Part shown: one piece after another, positions 8,063 through 16,381 of the stretch
How the letters are laid out: each line of letters begins with the position of its first letter
Numbering within the stretch: the first letter of the stretch is position 1
NCBI GenBank assembly: GCA_047629195.1
Contig: JBLHWY010000003.1
Span: forward strand, 41,759-105,758
DNA: 64,000 nt
Source of the DNA: UBA4582 sp047629195
GTDB lineage: Bacteria; Pseudomonadota; Gammaproteobacteria; Pseudomonadales; Azotimanducaceae
Direction: 5' to 3'
The notes under the pieces: generated by a model
Database searches by the model: none
Told to the model about the DNA's origin: nothing
Seen by the model: the letters and a program-made list of their open reading frames with translations, nothing else
Made by a program: the position numbers and the translations under genes

Positions 8063-10384
8063 TTGATCTCTGTCCGTTTCTGTGTAAAAGTAAGGTGTAG
8101 CCTTCATGGTATATACGTAGTGCTGACTTTCTCACAGAACAGTTTCGGCAGATTGCAACAGCTCAGTTTTTCTGTTTGCGCAATATTAGCAATGCTTCTT
8201 TCACTGCATATGCCAAGTTATGCGCAGGAAGAACAGTCTGACGACGATAAGGAAATGTTGAATGTTCTCGTTGTCTATTCGTTTCATCATGACCTGCCTT
8301 GGCAGAAGAATTTCAGGCAGGGTCTATTGTCTGGGTTTGAGGCAGATGGGAAAATAAAGTACTACGAGGAAAGTCTCGACTCTTCACGCTTCCCCGATAG
8401 GCGTAATGCCGATATTTTTGCCGCATATTTACAAAAGAAGTATCAGACCCGGCGAATTAATCTGGTACTTACTGAGAGCGAGCCCGCATCGAAGCTATTT
8501 ATCGGTAACGATCTTTTCAAAGGGATTCCGCATCTCATGGTGAATCCTGCTGAGTCGGCGAACCGTGACCCTAATCAAATCGTGCTCGCGATCCAAGATG
8601 ACATCATTGCGAGCTACGAAACTATGCTAAGTCTTCGCAAGACCAATGAAGTTTTTATCATAGGGGAAACCTTCACGCCTTACATAAAAGAGAGCCTCGA
8701 GCAGTTGAGGGTGGGAAGTCTGGCGGTTTCTGGCATAGACACACACTATCTCATCAACCTTAGAATGAATGATTTGCTTAGTCAGGTCAGGGATATACCA
8801 GTAGCGGCCAACATTTTTTACCTACCCCTTTTCCAAGATGGAACAGGGGCAATATTTACGCCGAAGGATGTTGCAAAAAATATTGCTGAGAATTCAGACG
8901 CACCTATTTTTACACACTACGATTCATTGCTAGGTAGCGGGGTCGTCGGGGGACTGGTGAACAGTAGTATTCTTGCTGGAGAGGCAACTGTACAGAAAAT
9001 TAGAGAAGTATGGCGCGCGCCTGGAAATGAAGTCACAGAGGCTGTCGTTCACCAGCATATATACGATCAGCGAGCGCTAGATCGTTTTGGGATTGAGGCT
9101 AGTAACTTGCCCGCATCTAGCATAATTATTAATCAGAGTAGGTCAATATGGACCGATTACCGCAATTACGTTATCACCGCAGGTATGGCTATTGTGATGT
9201 TGATGATACTGGCGGTAGTTTTGTATTTAGCATATGGACACGTAGCGTTGTCACGACGACGGCTAGATGCAACAAGACGGAAGCTAGAGAGAGCTCAGTC
9301 TATTGCGCATATTGGTAGTTGGGAATGGGTGGTTGCTGATGCGGACGGGGAGTGGTCAGACGAGTCCTGTCGAATTTTTGGTAGTCGTCCTGGTGCAAAA
9401 CTGCTGAATGAAACGATGTTTGATATTATCGACCCAAGTGAGAAAGCGGGGGTTATTCAGGCATTTTTAGATTGCGTAAGAGCAGGGGCTCCGATAGATC
9501 TTGAATTAGGGATTACTCGACCTGACGGTGATAAAAGAATTGTGCATCTACGTGGAACGAAGGCGTCGAACAATGCCGACGATAGTCGAGTTGAAGGAAC
9601 GGTACATGACGTGACAGAGACGCGGTATCTTCAAAACAGTTTTTTTAATAACCAACGACTAAAGTCCGTTGGCCAGTTTGCCGGTGGTATGGCTCACCAT
9701 TTCAACAACATGTTTTCGATTACGATTGGCAATTCAGAAATACTTTATGAAAAAGTAAGTGATGATGATCTGCGAGGGTATCTTCACAACATCATCAAGA
9801 GTACTCAGGCTGCTGCTAGAATGAATAAGCAGTTACTTACTTTCGCCAAGCATCAGTATGCTTCTGTTGTGGATACTGATTTGACGGAAAAAGCTGAATC
9901 GTTAAAAAGTGAAATACAGCTAATCGTTGGTTCAGACGTCGAAGTTGAAGTAAAAGTATGTGCAGGCCTATGGACTATACCCCTGAATTTTCAAGAGTTT
10001 CTAGCCGCCGTTACCAACGTTGTGAACAATGCGGTAGATGCTATGAGCGCTAAAGGTAAGCTGGCCATAGGTTTGGAGAATGTAAAGTTAGACGCGGAAT
10101 TCATTAAGAATAATGCTGGAAGTCGGGTGGGTAAGTACGTCTGTGTCTCGGTAACAGACAGTGGCCGGGGCATGTCTAAGGAAGTGCTTGAAAGTGCTTT
10201 CGATCCTTTTTTTACAACTAAAGAGATTGGCGGTGGTAGCGGGCTTGGGCTTAGTGTTGTTTACGGTTTTGTTCATCAGTTAAGGGGTTATGCTCAGCTT
10301 GAATCCCAAGTCGGAGAAAGCACGACCTTAAACATGTACTTCCCGATAAGTTTTCAAGAGGCTCCCTCTGCTGCACTGAGTTGA
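8063..10384 (+). CDS. Membrane-bound histidine kinase with ABC-substrate-binding-type sensor
   Basis: Sensor kinase of up to 773 residues. Order: signal peptide ending near MPSYAQ; a periplasmic ABC_sub_bind-like sensor (LVVYSFHHDLPWQKNFRQGL onward); a membrane helix at about 372-391; a PAS-like domain (ARRKLERAQSIAHIGSWEW); a HisKA domain with phosphoacceptor His545 in GMAHHFNNM; an N-box NVVNNAVDAM; VTDSGRGMSKE; and GGGSGLGLSVVYGFV. The residue after the acceptor histidine is His where this class normally has Asp. There is no receiver domain and no response-regulator gene nearby. The start is uncertain: 8063 is a TTG; GTG 8120 and TTG 8153 give better-shaped signal peptides. Confidence 0.9.
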   Translation: MISVRFCVKVRCSLHGIYVVLTFSQNSFGRLQQLSFSVCAILAMLLSLHMPSYAQEEQSDDDKEMLNVLVVYSFHHDLPWQKNFRQGLLSGFEADGKIKYYEESLDSSRFPDRRNADIFAAYLQKKYQTRRINLVLTESEPASKLFIGNDLFKGIPHLMVNPAESANRDPNQIVLAIQDDIIASYETMLSLRKTNEVFIIGETFTPYIKESLEQLRVGSLAVSGIDTHYLINLRMNDLLSQVRDIPVAANIFYLPLFQDGTGAIFTPKDVAKNIAENSDAPIFTHYDSLLGSGVVGGLVNSSILAGEATVQKIREVWRAPGNEVTEAVVHQHIYDQRALDRFGIEASNLPASSIIINQSRSIWTDYRNYVITAGMAIVMLMILAVVLYLAYGHVALSRRRLDATRRKLERAQSIAHIGSWEWVVADADGEWSDESCRIFGSRPGAKLLNETMFDIIDPSEKAGVIQAFLDCVRAGAPIDLELGITRPDGDKRIVHLRGTKASNNADDSRVEGTVHDVTETRYLQNSFFNNQRLKSVGQFAGGMAHHFNNMFSITIGNSEILYEKVSDDDLRGYLHNIIKSTQAAARMNKQLLTFAKHQYASVVDTDLTEKAESLKSEIQLIVGSDVEVEVKVCAGLWTIPLNFQEFLAAVTNVVNNAVDAMSAKGKLAIGLENVKLDAEFIKNNAGSRVGKYVCVSVTDSGRGMSKEVLESAFDPFFTTKEIGGGSGLGLSVVYGFVHQLRGYAQLESQVGESTTLNMYFPISFQEAPSAALS

Positions 10385-10434
10385 GTGACAAGATGTAGTT
10401 TTTCGATGGAAATGAAACGACAAAAACCCTATAT

Positions 10435-11229
10435 TTGGAGAACAGCATCACGAGTGTGACTGAAGTGGCCATAAACCTTACGGCTTTCGAAGTAGAACAA
10501 TTTCACCTGCAGGGGTATCTGGGTCCGTTCGAAGCTATGCCAGTCGAAAAAATGATTGAGCTTCGCGGAGAGGTCACGTCATTGCTGCAGTCTAAGCCTG
10601 TGCCAAGCCCTGAGGAGGGGTGGCACGCGAGTCTGATCCCTCGACACCACAACAGGTTTTTGGATTCACGCCTCGCTTACCAGCTGTCTACGCTGCCTGA
10701 AATTGTTTCCCGGATGACCAATATTTGCGGCCAAGATTTGTTGCTTTGGCGGGCTCACTTTTTTGACAAAGGACCTGGAGCTAAGGAGATTCCCTGGCAT
10801 CAAGATTACAACTACTGGCCCCTGGAACCGCCTGTCATCATATCGGCGTGGCTGGCAATAGATAGAGTCACTCGAGAAAATGCCTGTATGCAGATTATTC
10901 CCGGCTCGCATCGAAAACTGTTGCCACATATAAAAGCGACGCCAGATATGGCTTTTCTCGAAATGGTTGATTCGGCGACAATTGATACAAGCCTTGCTGT
11001 TGATATCGATCTTGAGCCAGGCCAGTTCATTCTATTTAACGAGCGGGTCCTGCATCATTCAGATATAAATCAATCGAGTCTGCAACGATGTGGTTTGTCG
11101 ATCCGTATGATTCCGCCAATCGTCCGAGTGTTGAAATATGACTCACAGAATCATGTTTTGCCAATTGTTAGTGGGCAAGACAATATGGGTTTCAATAATA
11201 CAGCTTTTACGCCTCCTTCTGCTAATTAG
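10435..11229 (+). CDS. Phytanoyl-CoA dioxygenase (PhyH) family protein
   Basis: A 264-residue non-haem iron, 2-oxoglutarate-dependent dioxygenase of the PhyH family, which hydroxylates fatty acyl-CoAs or small molecules. The metal facial triad is visible: His122 and Asp124 in PWHQDYNYWP, and the distal His207 or 208 in RVLHHSDINQS, followed by CGLSIRMIPP with the arginine expected to bind 2-oxoglutarate. NACMQIIPGSHRKLLPH is also typical. The given start is TTG; GTG 10456 is an in-frame alternative that sits 15 bases after a GGAG. The last codons lie inside a large perfect palindrome (separate entry). It probably forms a short unit behind the kinase gene. Confidence 0.88.
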   Translation: MENSITSVTEVAINLTAFEVEQFHLQGYLGPFEAMPVEKMIELRGEVTSLLQSKPVPSPEEGWHASLIPRHHNRFLDSRLAYQLSTLPEIVSRMTNICGQDLLLWRAHFFDKGPGAKEIPWHQDYNYWPLEPPVIISAWLAIDRVTRENACMQIIPGSHRKLLPHIKATPDMAFLEMVDSATIDTSLAVDIDLEPGQFILFNERVLHHSDINQSSLQRCGLSIRMIPPIVRVLKYDSQNHVLPIVSGQDNMGFNNTAFTPPSAN

Positions 11230-11241
11230 CAGAAGGAGGCG
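11210..11241. terminator. 32-bp perfect palindrome between convergent genes
   Basis: Two 16-base arms, starting CGCCTCCTTCTGC and its exact reverse complement, meet with no spacer. The palindrome includes the last six codons of the dioxygenase gene and its TAG stop, and lies 15 bases from the end of the opposing enoyl-CoA hydratase gene. Position and symmetry suit a bidirectional terminator. There is no immediate U-tract; a T-rich stretch follows about 10 bases later on the plus strand. A protein-binding or cruciform-forming site is the alternative. Confidence 0.6.
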
Positions 11242-11255
11242 CTAGCATATGCACT

Positions 11256-12050
11256 TTAGTTTTTTGATTTGTCTCCAATGTTTTTAGCGTAGCTTCGAAT
11301 TGTTTCTTTATATTCGTCTTCTGTAAATGCCCATTGTTGTAAGTCTGCATCAGCCCAGCCCATAGACATACCTGACGCTGACCTACCCATTGCTGAAGTT
11401 AACGACCGAGTCATTGCTAACGAAGCTGCTGGAATATTGAGTAGCTCAGTAATCAGTTGGTTGGTTGTTTTCTCTAGTTCTTCCGGTGCTGCTAGTCTTT
11501 GAGCCCAGCCGCTTTGTCTTAGCTCGGGTGCGTGAACTTTACGGGCAGTCATGACCCAGTCACGTGCTGTTGGTAATCCGACCTCGCGAGCTAGCAGTGG
11601 CGTTCCGTTCCAAACGTTAGGGATGCCCAGTGCGAGTTCGGGGATCCGAAATACCACGTTCTCGGAGACTACCCTGAAATCGCAAGCAGTGGCGAGCAGG
11701 GCGCCACCGCCAATAACGTTGCCTTGCATTGATGCCACGGTAACTTGTGGAATACGATCTAGTTGTTCAAGTACCCGCTGCCAGGTTGCGGTACGATTTC
11801 TTCTAGTTGACCAGTCGCCTTCAACCTTTGGATAGGATGTGGTTTTTAAGTCCGCACCCGCGCAAAAAGATTTACCTTCCCCGCTTAATACGAGCAGTCG
11901 TATGTCTGGTCTCTCCATTAATTCGTTTAGTGTAGACGCGATCACTTTTCGAATTTCGTCATTCAGTGCATTCAACTGTTTAGGTCGGTTGAGCGTAATT
12001 CTAACGGTGGCACCTTCATAGGTAACTATTACTCCTTCTGCTTCTGGCAT
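11256..12050 (-). CDS. Enoyl-CoA hydratase/isomerase family protein
   Basis: A 264-residue crotonase-superfamily enzyme acting on CoA thioesters. Motifs: VRITLNRPKQLNALND, LLVLSGEGKSFCAGADLK (first oxyanion-hole segment) and MQGNVIGGGALLATACDFRV (second). Of the two glutamates used by classical hydratases, one is present (FRIPELALGIPN) while the other position, usually in a GGG.EL segment, is Ala in GGGALL. The protein may therefore be an isomerase, hydrolase or lyase rather than a true hydratase. The start has AGGAAAAG upstream. It is convergent with the dioxygenase and divergent from an unknown gene. Confidence 0.92.
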   Translation of the reverse strand: MPEAEGVIVTYEGATVRITLNRPKQLNALNDEIRKVIASTLNELMERPDIRLLVLSGEGKSFCAGADLKTTSYPKVEGDWSTRRNRTATWQRVLEQLDRIPQVTVASMQGNVIGGGALLATACDFRVVSENVVFRIPELALGIPNVWNGTPLLAREVGLPTARDWVMTARKVHAPELRQSGWAQRLAAPEELEKTTNQLITELLNIPAASLAMTRSLTSAMGRSASGMSMGWADADLQQWAFTEDEYKETIRSYAKNIGDKSKN

Positions 12051-12142
12051 ACTTCTTTTCCTGATACGTTTAACAGTGATGTTCTTAAGATCTACTTTAC
12101 GTCTTTTTTACATCCCACTGCAAAGTAGGTTAAATACGAACG

Positions 12143-13024
12143 ATGAATAGCTCGACAGACTTAATCATTGGATTTTCATTCAGCCTCATGCCCGATGGCG
12201 CGGCTGGATCTTATAATACCGGGCTTGCCGAGCAATTGGCAGTGGTGCTCGAATCACGCAAAGCCACGTTAGAGGATATTCCCGTTGTCGCATTGCAGTG
12301 GGAAATCGCGGATGCGTTATCGGAATTGTATCCAAAGCTGACCGAGCAACTAACAAAACTTGAGAGATTGATCATCGTCAAGCCGCCTAAATTCCTAAAA
12401 GAAGGGGTCGACCTAGATTTGTTTGAAAAATGGCTTAAAGTTCCGAGTGCAAACTATAAAAATGTTCTTGAGCATTGTCTTGAACTTGCAGCGGGCGAAA
12501 CAATTCTAGAAAAGCTAAATAGCTTGCTCGATGATGCTGCGTTTTATGAGAAGTTTGAAGGTCTTCAGCTGGCTAATTTGGTTCGCCCAAAACTAGGAGA
12601 TCTGTTTACCGAGGCTCGAATATTGCCTCACTCGAAATACTACCCTAACGGCTTGAGAGAGCACCAACGCATAAGAATTAATCGTTTGATTGTTGAGGCT
12701 ATTGTTGAAGATGAGAAGATAGTGCAGCGTGGTCAATACCTAAGCACACGCGGTGTGCTTGAATCTGTTTTGGATTCTTGTCACGCCAAAGATTATGCCT
12801 TTGGCAGCGTTAAAGTAATTGCCCACTCTCTGCACCGGCCCCGTTGTATGGAACAATTAGCTCAAATATTAAGGGCCAAAAACCTCAGCGTACTGATGCA
12901 GGAGGAGGTCATGAGTAATTTCCTCCCGTGGGATACCTCAGGTGCGCAGGTGTGGTGTCGATCGCGCGATAATTGGGAAGCGTATGAGGAAGTTGTTAGT
13001 GGGAACTTAAAGAATTCACGTTGA
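12143..13024 (+). CDS. Unrecognised conserved-looking cytoplasmic protein
   Basis: A 293-residue protein I do not recognise with confidence. It has no signal peptide or membrane helix. The opening IIGFSFSLMPDGAAGSYN and the later segment SVKVIAHSLHRPRCMEQLAQ loosely recall DUF218/YdcF-type proteins (strand, Gly-rich turn, then a strand ending in His near Arg), but the order and spacing are not close enough to assign. The middle (about 60-210) is helical and rich in Leu, Lys and Glu. It closes with SGAQVWCRSRDNWEAYEEV. The gene is monocistronic, divergent from the enoyl-CoA hydratase, with a weak ribosome-binding site. Confidence 0.75.
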   Translation: MNSSTDLIIGFSFSLMPDGAAGSYNTGLAEQLAVVLESRKATLEDIPVVALQWEIADALSELYPKLTEQLTKLERLIIVKPPKFLKEGVDLDLFEKWLKVPSANYKNVLEHCLELAAGETILEKLNSLLDDAAFYEKFEGLQLANLVRPKLGDLFTEARILPHSKYYPNGLREHQRIRINRLIVEAIVEDEKIVQRGQYLSTRGVLESVLDSCHAKDYAFGSVKVIAHSLHRPRCMEQLAQILRAKNLSVLMQEEVMSNFLPWDTSGAQVWCRSRDNWEAYEEVVSGNLKNSR

Positions 13025-13114
13025 GGAGCCTCTTGTCATAGCTAAGCTGGTTGTTGGCGCGCAGATCTCTTGTTCTGCATAGGATGTTCTCAAGAAGGTG
13101 TTAGGTAACAATTT

Positions 13115-14803
13115 CTAGGTAACGATGTCTAGTCTCTCGCGCAACTCGGCCACTGCATCCTTATCAGTGGCGAAGACATTCTCGTTTCCAATATGAGATA
13201 GTAAGCCAGTGGTTAACATGACCTTAGAGACCTGATGTTTAACCGAGCTTAGTGCGAGGTGTATACCGTTGGTTTTGAGTCTCTCAGTTAAGATTCGCAA
13301 CATCTCGATACCCGACGCATCAATTTGATTGATACCGCTACACTGAACAAGAATCCAGATCATATTAGGATTCTCGCGTTCCAATTTCAATATTGCGTTT
13401 TCAAAATATGAGACATTGACAAATCTTAGTGCTCCGTCGAATCTAATTGCACCTAATTGTGGGTGTAATGGAGGGAGCTTATGCAGCACAGCGTCACGTA
13501 GTGTTGTATCGCTATGTTGACCTAACACCGCTATTCTGGGACGCATTAAACGAAGGAGCAGTAGAGACAATGAGAGCAAAATACCTGTGAGAATGCCATT
13601 TTGGATATTTGGAGCGAATGCTAGCGTTGCAACAAAAGTGACTATTGCAGCAACGCCGTCGTCTTTGCTGGCCAACCAGGCATTCCGTATAGACTCAAAA
13701 TTAATTAGGTTTAAAACTGCCGTCATGATTATCGCAGCTAGCACTGGCTTGGGAAGGTGATGCAGTAATGATGTGAAGAACAACAGGGTCGCCAGTACAG
13801 ATATGGCTGTGATAACTGAAGCAAGTGGCGTTTTGGCGTTAGATTCAAGGTTTAGTGCTGATCTGGAAAAAGAACCGCTGACGGGCATTGAATGGCTAAA
13901 TGAAGCCGCTATTTTCGCGAGACCCTGTCCGATCAATTCTTTATTTTCATCCCAGGGTTGACGAGTTTTGATTGAGATAACTTTGCAACTCGACATTGCT
14001 TCCATAAAACTGATTAATGCAATGACAAACGCAGCGGGTAGTAATGCGACTGTTGCCTTCCAATCGAGCGGCGGTAAGCTTAGGGTCGGTAGACCTTGAG
14101 GTATTACGCCAATCACATTGCCACCCGTTTTTGCGTAATCTATCCAATAGCTCACTAGCGTTAGGATAACTACCGTCAGCAATACTCCTGGGGCCCTTGG
14201 TGTAAACCTTTTGAAGCCTATCAACAATGTAATCGCTGATACCCCAAATACAAGCGATGGCATATGTAGTTCAGAGATATGGATCAATAATTGTGAGATA
14301 TCGAGCAAAAAATGTGTCGACTGCGCCGCGGGAATACCCATAAGCATAGGGAGCTGCGATAGGCCTATAATAATCGCTGCAGCGTTGATGAAACCCATGA
14401 GAACTGGGTTTGAAAGGAAATTAAGCAATACGCCGGCCCTTAAGATGCCGAACATGACCTGTAGTAAGCCCGAAACAAATGCGAGCAGGATAACGTATGA
14501 ATAGAACAAGTCAGTTCCACTTGCCGCTAAAGGTGCAACGCTAGCCGCCGTTAGTAGTGAGGTCATCGCCACTGGGCCAGTCGATAATTGATTGGAAGAC
14601 CCGAATAGAGCGCCCATCAGCGTGGGTATCAATGCTGCGTATAAGCCGTAGTATGCGGGTACGCCAGCAAGTTGTGCATATGCGAGAGACTGGGGGATCG
14701 CGACTAACGAGACGGTCAGGCCTGCGATGATATCCGACTTAAGCGTGTTCGCTCGAAAATCGAATCGGTCGACGAATTCTTGCCAGTAATTGCCCAGAGC
14801 CAT
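13115..14803 (-). CDS. SulP family anion permease with STAS domain
   Basis: A 562-residue inner-membrane transporter of the SulP/SLC26 family, moving sulfate, bicarbonate or other anions. The signature VSLVAIPQSLAYAQLAGVPA is followed by YYGLYAALIPTLMGALFGSS and about a dozen hydrophobic segments to residue 430. The C-terminal STAS domain (about 440-555) contains the conserved IDASGIEML turn, with Asp495 and Ser497 in the loop that is phosphorylated in anti-anti-sigma relatives. The start has GGAG four bases upstream of the ATG. It lies 64 bases behind the LanC-like gene and may be co-transcribed with it. Sulfate versus bicarbonate cannot be decided; a sulfatase at 21-23 kb makes sulfate reasonable. 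Confidence 0.93.
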   Translation of the reverse strand: MALGNYWQEFVDRFDFRANTLKSDIIAGLTVSLVAIPQSLAYAQLAGVPAYYGLYAALIPTLMGALFGSSNQLSTGPVAMTSLLTAASVAPLAASGTDLFYSYVILLAFVSGLLQVMFGILRAGVLLNFLSNPVLMGFINAAAIIIGLSQLPMLMGIPAAQSTHFLLDISQLLIHISELHMPSLVFGVSAITLLIGFKRFTPRAPGVLLTVVILTLVSYWIDYAKTGGNVIGVIPQGLPTLSLPPLDWKATVALLPAAFVIALISFMEAMSSCKVISIKTRQPWDENKELIGQGLAKIAASFSHSMPVSGSFSRSALNLESNAKTPLASVITAISVLATLLFFTSLLHHLPKPVLAAIIMTAVLNLINFESIRNAWLASKDDGVAAIVTFVATLAFAPNIQNGILTGILLSLSLLLLRLMRPRIAVLGQHSDTTLRDAVLHKLPPLHPQLGAIRFDGALRFVNVSYFENAILKLERENPNMIWILVQCSGINQIDASGIEMLRILTERLKTNGIHLALSSVKHQVSKVMLTTGLLSHIGNENVFATDKDAVAELRERLDIVT

Positions 14804-14867
14804 AGTTCTCCAAATGCCAAAGGTTTGTATTAGTTACACTAGTGAGTACCTAGTACTGTGACACAAT

Positions 14868-16172
14868 CTAGTATGAAAAAGGCGTCTCTGGCATGATGAG
14901 TTTGACCGGCTTGTTAGCCAGCACGCTGTCGAGGTGCAGTAGGAAGCTCGCAACTCCGGCAGCACCTTGCATGTATCCCGTTTGCGATTCAAGGAAGTCT
15001 CGCCTATCACGATGTTCCGCTGTCTGCCAGCATAGCCCCGGTGCATGATTGCCTTGACTCACAATTTGTTCAGCTGTCTGTTTGGCGTAATTAAGATAGC
15101 TGTCATCTCCAGTGGCGTGGTGTAGAAACAGTGCGTAGTCTCCTATTCCAGCATCGCCGCAACATTGACTATAATTCTGCCACAGTCCCTTGCTTCTTTT
15201 TGTCGGTGCGCCGGTACTCAACAAACCTTTGAAGTTAGCGCCAATCCAGTTCATATATTGGCCGTCGCCAGTAATTTGGCCCAATAGATACATGAACCGT
15301 CCAGTCCCAGCTGGCCCGTGGCAGACACCCAGATAAAAGGTAGAGGGTGGTTGCTGTTCTTCTGTGTGGCAGACAAGAATGCCATCGCCCGCAGTGACTG
15401 TTCTGGTTTTTACGTATTCGGCAGCAGACACGGCTGCTTCTAGATAGTTTTCATGCTTTGTCTCACGATATAAATCTGCGAGAAAGTATCCAACCCCTGC
15501 GCCGCCATGGGCGAAATTGGGTGCCGTGAATGGAAACGGCATGTCGGTCATCATTAGCCAACGAATACCTTCGGGGGTGTTCTCGCCGACTTCAAGTAGC
15601 CTGTCGGCTGTTTTTTCAGCGAGGCGTGTATCGTCGAGCAATCCTTCTCGGTAAGCATAAAGATAGATGATACCTGCTCCCGCAGCACCAACAGAAAGGT
15701 CTATGACCTCTCGTTCACCCTCAATGCCTGTGATGTCTGAGAAAGGAATCGGTTCTATCCAGCCGATGCCTGAACCAATTTTACTTGATTGAGCTGTTAT
15801 GCGATCAAGGGCTAATTTAGCCCCATTTTGATACCTCGTGTCGTGCGTCACTTTGTACAGCTCATTTAGCGCATACACATATCCTGGCCAGCCACTGTAA
15901 AACCCTATGGTAATGAATGCCTTTGCTGCAGCCTTTTTTTCTACATAGGCAAGTAGGTTGTTTCCAGCTTTTTGGGCAATCTCAAGGTAGCTCACATCAT
16001 CTGTTGCAAAATAGATTTCAATGTAAAACAACATGACGCCAGCGGAGCCGTGATACAGAGAGTGTGTCGATCTGCCTTCTGGGACTCTACGCCAGCTAAT
16101 ACCATCGTCAGTATCGATCTGGTTCGACGAAAGGAATCGCTCTGTCGATAATGCTTGCTCTAGATATGTCAT
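14868..16172 (-). CDS. Stand-alone LanC-like (lanthionine synthetase C family) protein
   Basis: A 434-residue alpha/alpha-toroid protein of the LanC/LANCL family. Gly-rich repeat turns occur through the chain: YHGSAGVML, SVGAAGAGIIYLY, AHGGAGVGYFL (His222), GVCHGPAGTG (Cys284), QCCGDAGIGDYAL (Cys337, Cys338) and MQGAAGVASFL. In NisC the zinc ligands are two Cys and one His (the last pair is Cys-His); here the last pair is Cys-Cys. There is no LanA precursor, LanB/LanM dehydratase or lantibiotic exporter nearby, so a lantibiotic role is unlikely. Glutathione or electrophile-adduct chemistry, as proposed for eukaryotic LANCL, is possible. The SulP gene follows it on the same strand. Confidence 0.88.
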   Translation of the reverse strand: MTYLEQALSTERFLSSNQIDTDDGISWRRVPEGRSTHSLYHGSAGVMLFYIEIYFATDDVSYLEIAQKAGNNLLAYVEKKAAAKAFITIGFYSGWPGYVYALNELYKVTHDTRYQNGAKLALDRITAQSSKIGSGIGWIEPIPFSDITGIEGEREVIDLSVGAAGAGIIYLYAYREGLLDDTRLAEKTADRLLEVGENTPEGIRWLMMTDMPFPFTAPNFAHGGAGVGYFLADLYRETKHENYLEAAVSAAEYVKTRTVTAGDGILVCHTEEQQPPSTFYLGVCHGPAGTGRFMYLLGQITGDGQYMNWIGANFKGLLSTGAPTKRSKGLWQNYSQCCGDAGIGDYALFLHHATGDDSYLNYAKQTAEQIVSQGNHAPGLCWQTAEHRDRRDFLESQTGYMQGAAGVASFLLHLDSVLANKPVKLIMPETPFSY

Positions 16173-16352
16173 GATTAATTCCGATTGCGTTGATAATGTC
16201 TAGTCTATCAGGCTACTTGGCGAGGCGTGTGCTCCGTATTCATGGTATCGCCAACGGAGGTAAACGAGCATTGTTTTTTTTAGTTAGAGCAAATTCACCC
16301 TTAAACATGAAATTGCTACAGATCTTCGCAATCTTAGGTAAACTTTACTTTT

Positions 16353-16368
16353 TTAACAAAAGTGTTAA
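16353..16368. promoter_or_regulatory. Inverted repeat ahead of the ketopantoate-reductase-like gene
   Basis: TTAACA-N4-TGTTAA, a perfect 6-bp inverted repeat ending 13 bases before the start codon at 16382. It could be an operator or an RNA hairpin that hides the ribosome-binding region. The rest of the 16173-16381 intergenic region shows only an AT-rich stretch and no clear gene. Confidence 0.3.
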
Positions 16369-16381
16369 TGGGAAACGATAG

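Noticed and set aside
14868..16172. Lantibiotic biosynthesis cluster
   Set aside because: No precursor peptide, dehydratase or transporter is seen around the LanC-like gene; a SulP permease is the only neighbour.
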